Position numbers and translations under genes: made by a program. Below, piece by piece: positions 61,655-64,000 of a DNA stretch of 64,000 nt. This stretch comes from Epiperipatus broadwayi (lineage: Eukaryota > Onychophora > Udeonychophora > Euonychophora > Peripatidae), in contig JAQFVV010006221.1 in NCBI GenBank assembly GCA_028023455.1, positions 1,015,001 to 1,079,000 of the forward strand. The letters are read 5' to 3'. Below the pieces are notes generated by a model. It did no database searches, was not told the DNA's origin, and saw only the letters and a list, made by a program, of their open reading frames with translations. Position 1 is the first letter of the stretch; each line of letters begins with the position of its first letter.

Positions 61655-61810
61655 CCTTAGTAATCAATATATGCAAGAAGGTTTGTGCACAAAAATCCCC
61701 ATCTAGTGCTTACTCATCCAATATGCCCAGACTAGCTTCTAGCTTGTGACTTTCATCAGTGTAGAGCCTTTCTCTGAGAACACTATACCTAGATCTTAGG
61801 ATCTAATGCA
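61655..61810 (-). mobile_element. R1 retroposon, reverse copy
   Basis: GTAATCAATATATGCAAG, then CCCCATCTAGTGCTTACTC, CCAGACTAGCTTCTAGC and CTTTCATCAGTG match R1 in reverse. On the minus strand it contains CTGATGA and GAAG instead of GAAA. Confidence 0.82.
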
Positions 61811-61861
61811 ACTTTCCCATCAGCCACCTTTTGCATTTCCATCATCAGATTTTCAATTGGA

Positions 61862-62110
61862 TGGACAGTTGAAGAGTTGGAGTAGATTAAAGCCTGTCCA
61901 TTAAAGTATGAAGATTGGCTATCTTAATATATATCTGAGCACTTAAGCATATATGTGTAGAGATGGTAATCTGGACCAACTGCTGGTTTAGCATGAAATA
62001 CATATATTGATGATTATTTATCTTTTCAACTTATATGTGTTCAAGTGTATCAGTATTAGGAGATAGAGTGGAGGGTGGTGTGAAAGTCTGTGCTCATACA
62101 CCCTATATAT
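61862..62110 (+). repeat. R2-family repeat, forward copy (long form)
   Basis: Includes both R2 segments in one orientation: TAAAGCCTGTCCATTAAAGT and GGCTATCTTAATATATATC, then GGTAATCTGGACCAACTGC, TATTGATGATTATTTATC and GTGTGAAAGTCTGTG. It is the best guide to the full R2 structure. Confidence 0.8.
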
Positions 62111-62149
62111 TTCACATATAGACACAGGTATATAATAAGCCTGTGTTTC

Positions 62150-62430
62150 AGTTATTAACTATAAACTATGAGTCCAAAATAAAAACACAATAATGTTTTC
62201 AATCCAAGATAATTTACTTGTTTAGTCAAATCATGTGATGTTTTAGTGGTTGTATACCAATTCTGCCTGTAAGAAGTTGGTGACTATGGTTTTTTAAAAA
62301 ACTAAAGATGCCAAAATGTATAGATAATGAACTGGGCTTAGATCTGTATGACTATGCAAGTAAATTAGCTTGGATTGAAAACATTATTGTGTTTTCATCT
62401 TGTGCTCATAGATTTATAGTTAACTAAATA
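62150..62430. repeat. Inverted repeat, ~72-base arms
   Basis: ATAAAAACACAATAATG, TTTTCAATCCAAG and ATTTACTTG (62150-62222) face CAAGTAAAT, CTTGGATTGAAAA and CATTATTGTGTTTTCAT (62356-62430), with the loop region 62223-62355. A MITE or foldback. Confidence 0.85.
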
Positions 62431-62454
62431 GGCAAATGGCTGCTGGAGGGTAGA

Positions 62455-62645
62455 TCCTAAGATCTAGGTGCAGTGCTCTCAGATTTAAGAATCCTCACTG
62501 ATGAAGGCCAAAAGCTAAAAACTTATCTGGAGTTATTGGATGAGTAGACACTAAATATGGATTTTGGGCACAATTCTTCTTGCACCCATTGATTAATAAG
62601 GATTGCACTGTATGGATCTACCATATGGAGAGTTTGCTACTGTTA
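62455..62645 (+). mobile_element. R1 retroposon, forward copy, near full length
   Basis: GATCCTAAGATCTAGGTGCA, GTGCTCTCAG, CCTCACTGATGAAGGCC, GAGTAGACACTAAATATGG and the 3' end CATATGGAGAGTTTGCTACT. CTGATGA is intact; the GAAA position reads AAAA. Confidence 0.85.
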
Positions 62646-62699
62646 TAATTATTTTAGTGAAATATTATTTAATAACTGAAATACAGGCTTATTATGTAC

Positions 62700-62945
62700 T
62701 TATATCAATATATGTAATATATAGACTTTCACATAACCGACCACTCTATCTCATACCACTGATACATTTGAACACATATATGTCGAAAAAGATAAATAAT
62801 CACCAATATTTGTAATTCATGCTAAACCAGCAATCATCAGTTGGTCTAGATTATCATCTCTACACATATATGCAATTAAGTGCTCAGATATTAATATAGC
62901 CAATCTTCATACTTTAATGGACAAGCTTCAATCCACTTCACACTC
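62700..62945 (-). repeat. R2-family repeat, reverse copy
   Basis: Reverse complement of 61862-62110 over most of its length (GACTTTCACATAACCGACC, AATAATCACCAATATTTG, GGTCTAGATTATCATCTC, CTTTAATGGACAAGCTTC). The pair could form a ~1.1-kb-spaced hairpin. Confidence 0.82.
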
Positions 62946-63216
62946 CAATTCTTTTTTAAATGTGTCACTGTTTCAAGTTCTATTTTTAGATCTGTTAAAT
63001 GATTTCCATAAACACGTTATAACTCTTAGAAATTTTATAATTAGTAAATACTGCAATGCTTTTTTTATCTATTTTATTATTAGCGTTTTTGAGTGTTGTG
63101 TAACTTAAGATAAGTAGCTTATTTTGCTTTGAAGTGAACTTTTTATTCATAATTATTAAATTTAGACTGTTAATTTAATTAATTTTCCATCGCAAAAGGT
63201 TTAATTACTGTCCAAC
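62946..63216. other. AT-rich DNA upstream of the right-edge coding-like stretch
   Basis: GCAAAAG|GTTT at 63193-63202 is a possible splice acceptor before the ATG at 63217. Nothing else recognised. Confidence 0.4.
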
Positions 63217-64000
63217 ATGGATGCTCAATGTGTCAGCAAAAACTCTGACAAAACAAGCAAAAGTAAAAATCATACTACAATTCTCAATGCAAAAGAGCAT
63301 GTGCAGGCTCCAAAATCATCTAGTATTGTTCCAAACGTCCCAAATGTAAACAAAAATGCACAGGAAAAACAAGAAAACCCAAAAGGGAAAACTTACCTTA
63401 AAAAGCAAAAAATCTGCTATTGGGAAAAATAATCGCAAAACCGGAAGTGAGGACATTAACACCAAAAAAAGTCATGGGAATACACATGCTAACAAAAAAC
63501 GAAGTTGACAGTTTTGAAGATAAAGGCCTTCTGAAGGTTACTTCAAAAAATCAGCAAGATCCAACCAGAAATAAAGAAGCTATTCATCCCGTTGTAGAAC
63601 CAAAGTTATCTAAACTGCTAAATCCAAACTTACCTAAATTGCTAACTGGGAAAAAACATGTTAATATTAGCTCAAGAGATACCGCTGAACCGGAAATGAC
63701 TGATTTTAAGGCAAAACAAGATGATTTCAGCCAAAAAACTGGGATTGCAACAAGAAATGACTAAGACAGCTAATCTAAATAAAATTCTTGATGAATCAAA
63801 TAATAAAAAGCCAAAAAAAGCTTTTAAAAAAATTAAAAAGAATCAAAATGAAGTTAACACTTATTACCAAACTTCCAAAAAGCAAAGCAAAGTTAAAGAA
63901 ATACTTCAGGCAGGTGATAAACAGACTGGTAGCGGACATGGTACTCACACTCAACATACAGCAATGGGAGAAAGTGCTGTGAATGCTTCAGGGAAAAACA
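63217..64000 (+). pseudogene. Coding-like stretch open across three frames; gene, exon or pseudogene, cut by the window end
   Basis: ATG at 63217 sits in a fair context (CCAACATGG). The base composition turns T-poor and A/C-rich compared with the flanks. Frame A (63217-63432) reads MDAQCVSKNSDKTSKSK.... A second frame (about 63350-63508) reads KSKKSAIGKNNRKTGSEDIN. A third (about 63420-63764) reads NEVDSFEDKGLLKVTSKNQ. The first frame then resumes (63700 to the end) with NLNKILDESNNKKPKKAFKK and continues into KIKKNQNEVN. Each step is a net +1 shift, and each overlap zone contains A-runs. The text is lysine-, serine- and asparagine-rich and of uniform character, with no known domain. It could be a pseudogene, a real gene with homopolymer errors in the assembly, or, less likely, chance openness in T-poor DNA. 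It could not be a phase-0 continuation of exon 2 through the 63198 acceptor, since a stop follows at once. Confidence 0.45.

Noticed and set aside
63427-63432. Euplotes-type programmed +1 frameshift at AAA-TAA
   Set aside because: The genome context is animal-like and the other two frame changes lack such a site; assembly indel or decay is simpler.
1-64000. CRISPR array, operon or prokaryotic promoter
   Set aside because: The sequence is clearly eukaryotic; no regular spacer-repeat array exists, and the tandem repeats have no unique spacers.

Overview
This is AT-rich eukaryotic nuclear DNA from an animal, most likely an invertebrate; no clade can be fixed from the sequence. The basis is: very long AT-rich introns with GT/AG borders, tRNA-derived SINEs with target-site duplications, hAT, Tigger/Jerky and Ty3-type transposon relics, foldback elements, many microsatellites, and no bacterial gene organisation. 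Nearly all open frames in the window are chance frames in AT-rich or simple-repeat DNA.

Only one host gene can be defined with some confidence. Exon 1 (20271-20357, +) encodes an acidic N-terminus opening with an AT-hook (RRGRP). Exon 2 (58479-58964, +) joins it in phase 0 across a 38.1-kb intron and encodes four near-identical 22-residue TPD/KPVK repeats, a second AT-hook and an acidic tail. It ends at a GT donor, so the gene continues to the right. A second coding-like stretch starts at 63217 and runs off the right edge. It is open across three successive frames, so it is either a pseudogene, a gene with assembly indels in A-runs, or multi-frame chance openness.

Layout: 1-3058, a decayed hAT (ZBED/GTF2IRD2-like) element with a SINE inside. 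3.5-7.2 kb, a MITE, a duplication, a minisatellite and a 0.38-kb foldback. 8.5-10.3 kb, a broken Tigger/Jerky transposase followed by a foldback copy of a small retroposon called R1 here. 11.2-12.9 kb, another motif-bearing repeat, a foldback and a long purine tract. 13-19.5 kb, nothing recognisable. 19.5-20.4 kb, presumed 5' end of the AT-hook gene. 20.4-58.5 kb, its intron, loaded with repeats (SINEs, R1, R2, a 1-kb direct duplication, a hAT MITE with perfect 8-bp target duplication, and a 7-kb degenerate Ty3/gypsy element with a SINE nested in its 3' LTR). 59-63 kb, R1, a Tigger-like MITE and an inverted cluster of R1/R2 copies.

The most interesting signals are: R1, a ~170-bp retroposon with 11-14-bp target duplications, no poly(A) tail and a hammerhead-ribozyme-like core; the duplicated AT-hook/TPEDE module and near-identical repeat array of the host gene; and the multi-frame coding-like stretch at the right edge.
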